DNA of 64,000 bases from contig CAXKVR010000114.1 in assembly GCA_964058845.1 (NCBI GenBank), positions 182,564 through 246,563 on the forward strand, written 5' to 3'. This document shows positions 60,075-64,000 of the stretch, in pieces; within the stretch, counting starts at the first letter, position 1, and each line of letters begins with the position of its first letter. Both the position numbers and the translations under genes were made by a program. Source of the stretch: Carex sylvatica. Lineage: Eukaryota > Streptophyta > Magnoliopsida > Poales > Cyperaceae. Under the pieces are notes generated by a model. That model saw only the letters and a program-made list of their open reading frames with translations. It was not told where the DNA came from and searched no databases.

Positions 60075-60720
60075 TAGGGGTGAAAACGGAGCAGATAATG
60101 CTCATACCCATACTCACATCTGTCGGATAATGAGCAGATACAAATACAAATATGGATGTTAAATGGATATCACAATTCAAAATCAAATTTGTCTTAAACG
60201 GATAGTGTACGGATACGAATTCGAATACTGATACAAACAAATAATTATCGGATAATAAAGTCACATAAACTTAAGATACAAATTCTAATTAAGAAATAAA
60301 AACAATTCAAAAGAAATAAAAATAGTTTGAACTTTAAACGTGGGAATTCATAAAAAAAAATTAAAATAAAGAATCAAGATACAAAATGGAGACACGAACC
60401 AAAAAGCTTTGTAAGTTAGAAACGGATGTGGCCTCCGTTAAAATAGAAAATAGAGATGATGCTTGAAATGGAGAAGAGACCGAATACAAGTAAAGGTAGC
60501 ATTGTAGTCTGCAGAAGGTACAGACTTCAATTTAAAATTTTGCTCCGGTCTGAATACAAATAAGTCCCACAATAGAAATCATAGTGGATGCTGAGGCATT
60601 TATATACTCCAACAGACTTTATCATTGAAGTTTGTTTGAAAGGCTATTCTGCTTCTTGGGAACGGATATTATCCTAAACGGATTTGGATAATAGGTTGTA
60701 CAAATAAATTTTATTTTTCA
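60075..60720. mobile_element. Possible hAT-like remnant
   Basis: Starts TAGGGGTGAAAACGGAGC, a common hAT terminus, then repeats of ggatatc/cggata. No matching right end or target duplication was found. Confidence 0.3.
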
Positions 60721-61438
60721 AAAATAAAAGGAGTAATTTGGTTGAGAACGCAAAAACAAAATGGTTATGATGTAAAAATTGTCAAATGATCGAATTTTTT
60801 TTTTTTTTGATGAACTTATCATCAAAATTTATTGGATTAATCAGACTGCTAAGACTAATTTTAATATACTGGATCACTTACAAGATAAATTTATTAATTA
60901 ATTTATCTTTAAAATTTATTGAATTGATTTAAAATAATAAAATAAAACTGCTAAGACTAATTTAATATACAGATGGATCACTTACAAGATAAATTTATAA
61001 ATTAATTTAGTATAAAATCAAACTGGAAAAACAATGCAGATAAATATATTAAAATTAACTTACAAATTTTGTTTTCTTGATCGCTCAATGTTATGCTAAA
61101 CTAATTTGATAATTTATAAATTTAATATATATTTCAACAGCTTGAATTTGTATTTCAAAATCATTTCAATAGATTTGAAAAAACAAGGTAATTCCAGTGA
61201 TGTTTTAAATCTCAAATGCTTATCCTTCTCCTACAATTCAAATTACCATACAATTAAACGTCTAATTTCTTGGGAATCAGCGGGAGACTTAAATACAGTC
61301 AGATCTTCTACAATAAATCATATTTTATGTTTACAGCCAGATCGTGACCGTCCGATTAGAAACCGGGTCAGGTGGGCCCTTCAATATTTGGGTCAGTTCA
61401 AATTAGGCAGCTAAAGGCACAGAGACTATCATTGCAGA
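60721..61438. other. No confident gene
   Basis: AT-rich with two diverged copies of cactgctaagactaatttta near 60850 and 60950. A frame at 61106-61414 ends shortly before the gene at 61439; it could hold an upstream exon, but no join was found. Confidence 0.35.
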
Positions 61439-62804
61439 ATGCAGATACGTGACGAAGAAGAAATATTCTACTATCTCCCGGATAATATCCCTGCCCATTG
61501 TTTGTTTGATGGTGCTAATAATAAGGGGATCCTCTCATTGTTCATGGATGCAGTAGAGGTCCCTCTCAACTTGACTGAATCTCTTACGCACGTATTAAAC
61601 CTATGTCAAAACGGTATGCACCTGGCCAAGGTTTTTTCTTTCTCATCTCCTTATCTTGTCTCCGTTTTCCCTAACCCTAGTACTAAGATTGTATAGATTA
61701 CTAAATTTCAATATTCCTTATAGTGATAGCTGGATCAGATTCCTTTGTAATTTACATAAGATCGTCGAGTGACTTGAATTTCACCGTGCTCGCCTCCTCC
61801 GATGACGACATATCTTCATTAAAGAGTATGATCTTTATATTCATTTAACATTTGGTGCTTGTGCTCTATGAAATTTTGTATACCCTTGTTGAATAAAATA
61901 ATTTAGTTAAATGTGTTTCGAAATAGTTACAAGTACTTACCTTTGTTACAGGTACTTACCTTTTTGAGTTGTTTTCTTGAGCAGAAAAGGCAGCATCACA
62001 GCATCTAGCTCTATTCCCGCATGATGGAAGAATTGTTTCACAGGCTATTAAGGTATTTTGCTCTATCTATCTCCAGTTATTAATTAATTAAGTACAATGT
62101 GCATTTGTATTGTGGATGGAATTCTTTCTGAAGTAAAAGTTAACATACAATGACTATCTTTGCAGATAATACATGAATGGAACAAAATACATGGACCTCG
62201 TACATACATTGTCCCGGATAATATCCCTGTTTGTTGTTTGTTTGATGTGGCTAATAAGGGGATCCGCTTATTGTACATGGATGCAGTGACTGTCCCTCTC
62301 GACTTGACTGAAACTCGTACGCACGTATTGGACCTATGTCAGAACAGTATGCACAGGACCAATGTTTATTTCTTTAGATACAGCTGTGGTTGGAGTGTTG
62401 TCTAGGGAGGGATGCCATGAATGTGTTACATTCATGTCAAATTAATTCCTAGAGGGTTTTTCTACTTATTATCATGTTAACTAGTAACATGTATGAGCTT
62501 CAACTTGTATCATCACTACCCATATGAGTACCTTTATGTCTGTTATATGTTGTTTTATTGCTGAACTAATCATACAAGCTAATCAATTTCAGGTGATCCA
62601 TCTAGCGGTAGAGATAGAGATTGCTCACTCAATCAAAATCACAGGGGTAATACTAATAACCGTTGTACATCAGAAGCACTAAAGAGGAAGTCTCCAGGAG
62701 ACAACACAAACAAAGATCTAGTTGTGGGAGAAGCACTACAGAGTAAGTCTCCGGGAGACAACACAAACTTTGCCATTTTGCTTGGCATTAAAGAAACTGG
62801 ATAG
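61439..62804 (+). CDS. Unrecognised five-exon gene with an internal duplication (245 aa)
   Basis: Proposed exons: 61439-61613, 61724-61825, 61985-62052, 62166-62346, 62593-62804. All four junctions have GT/AG ends and the phases close to 738 nt. Two parts repeat: residues about 12-59 (LPDNIPAHCLFDGANNKG then FMDAVEVPLNLTES) and about 128-175 (VPDNIPVCCLFDVANKG then YMDAVTVPLDLTET). Between them is SFVIYIRSSSDLNFTVLASS. The C-terminal exon carries two copies of KSPGDNTN and ends GIKETG. I do not recognise the family. The start is the first in-frame ATG after a tgcag site, so a further 5' exon may exist. Consistent phases and conserved repeats argue for a real gene or a recent fragment of one. 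Confidence 0.5.
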
Positions 62805-64000
62805 TTGAACTGAACACTTAAATAGAATCCACTGTACTGATATGATGTCTCTTGACCAGTAAAAATTATAAAAAGAAAATGACTAGTACACAATTTATAC
62901 CTACGGGCTCTTTTGATTGCAATCGTGAAATGAAATGAAATGTCATCACACAGATGCTCTTTTGCTTGGTATTAAAGTAACTCTTGTGTGTTTTTTTATT
63001 TTTATTTTTATTTTTTTTAATATACTAGTCAAGTGCCCATGCGTTGCAACGGATATTGAAATATTATTTTGATCACTTTTTTTAAAATGTGAATTTAAGA
63101 ATTGATTGTATAATCATGTATTTGACTCCAATTGAAACTAATTTTGCCTACGTGTTGGGAGAGGAGAAAGGTTTAGTTGATTTTCACCTAGACTCATATT
63201 TGAAACAAAAAAATGAAATAAAAATATAGCACCTTAAGTACCGTAATTTTCATTTGTGTCTATGTTGCTTTCAAGCCTCATTGAAAATCTATTAATATGC
63301 CTTATTAACTTCTTACAAGCAAAACCATCAGCACTAACAAAAAAAAAGAAACCAATAGTAGAAATATTAATCAATCAAAATTAAAACAAGAAAAAAAAAA
63401 CAATTAATTCTTCAGTGTAGTCTTTTCTTATTGTACTAACATTTTTTTGTTAGTATGAGATATGGACAAATCATATCTAGCTCTGAACATGAAAGACCAA
63501 GAATAAAAGTTGTGCCTTTTAAATTAGGCATTATTTGATTTAATCACAACCATTGTGTCATAGACAGTATAGCTTGATGGATTAAAATCAAACGACAACT
63601 TTATGCTCATGCACAAACCTGAAATTATAAGATGAAACAATATTGTACCTGGTGATCTCTGGCTTTGATGAAACAACAAGATTATTTTATGCTCTTTCAA
63701 CTTCATCTTAATATGGTACAAAACAAGAATGTCAAATTAGTAATTAGTAATATCCTAAAATGGGACATATTAGTACTGATGTTACGGTACAGCCAATCAA
63801 TGAGGAGGTTTTCTCAAATTCACATTTTGTACACAACCCATCTATAAAAAACTGTAAATTATGGTATCAGGTTCTAAATTATCTCATTTAAATTTGGGTA
63901 GGAAATAATAAACATTTTCAATAATAAAAGAGATATACTAATAGCTCAGTATAAATTTTCAAAAGATCCTCTAGCTTGAATATATATGTCAACATACGTA
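62805..64000. other. No recognised gene
   Basis: A 30-bp echo of the preceding gene's last exon (cttttgcttggtattaaagt, about 62958) and AT-rich sequence. A motif caagtgcccatgcgttgcaa at 63030-63049 is common near plant transposon ends, but no element could be delimited. Confidence 0.35.

Noticed and set aside
63023..63060. Motif resembling common plant Helitron or MITE starts (actagtcaagtgcccatgcg)
   Set aside because: No second terminus, hairpin or target feature could be defined, so no element is called.

Overview
The window is nuclear DNA of a flowering plant. It has spliced genes with AT-rich introns, three receptor-like kinases with an extracellular malectin-like domain and leucine-rich repeats (LRR-RLKs), a Ty1/copia retrotransposon primed by initiator-Met tRNA, two LINE fragments, and many non-autonomous DNA transposons. 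The CACTA termini (CACTAGTGGAAAA) would fit a monocot, but that is only a weak hint.

Layout. 0.4-0.85 kb: a small SAM-domain ORF. 2-6.1 kb: a cluster of foldback MITEs set in TA/CT microsatellites, one split by a 1.9 kb CACTA element. 6.1-12.0 kb: four repeated copies of an RLK promoter plus signal-peptide exon; only the third is intact and it feeds RLK gene 1 (10575-20755, +). 21-22.7 kb: a LINE fragment carrying a nested solo LTR. 23-29 kb: MITEs, tandem repeats and an F-box remnant, with no intact gene. 29.3 kb: an orphan first exon of RLK-3 type. 32.6-40.5 kb: RLK gene 2 (+). 42.6-48.6 kb: RLK gene 3 (-), convergent with gene 2. 49.6-54.3 kb: a complete copia element with two LTRs that read as identical, about 1 kb upstream of gene 3. 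54.8-60.7 kb: hAT-, MULE- and foldback-type MITEs and one RLK exon relic. 61.4-62.8 kb: a five-exon gene of unknown function.

The three RLKs share 13 exons with nearly identical lengths (exon 2 is 550 nt in all three; exons 4-7 are 139, 72, 72 and 84 nt) and the same splice phases, so they are tandem duplicates of one ancestor. Predicted products are 890, 914 and 870 aa. Each has a signal peptide, malectin-like domain, short LRR stretch, one membrane helix and an RD kinase with all key residues. Relatives in the LRR-I/malectin-like family act in pathogen or senescence signalling; W-box cores (TTGACT) conserved in the repeated promoters agree with this, but the role here is inferred. No CRISPR array, rRNA or tRNA gene was seen.

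All exon boundaries were set by hand from reading frame, GT/AG sites and comparison among the three paralogues.
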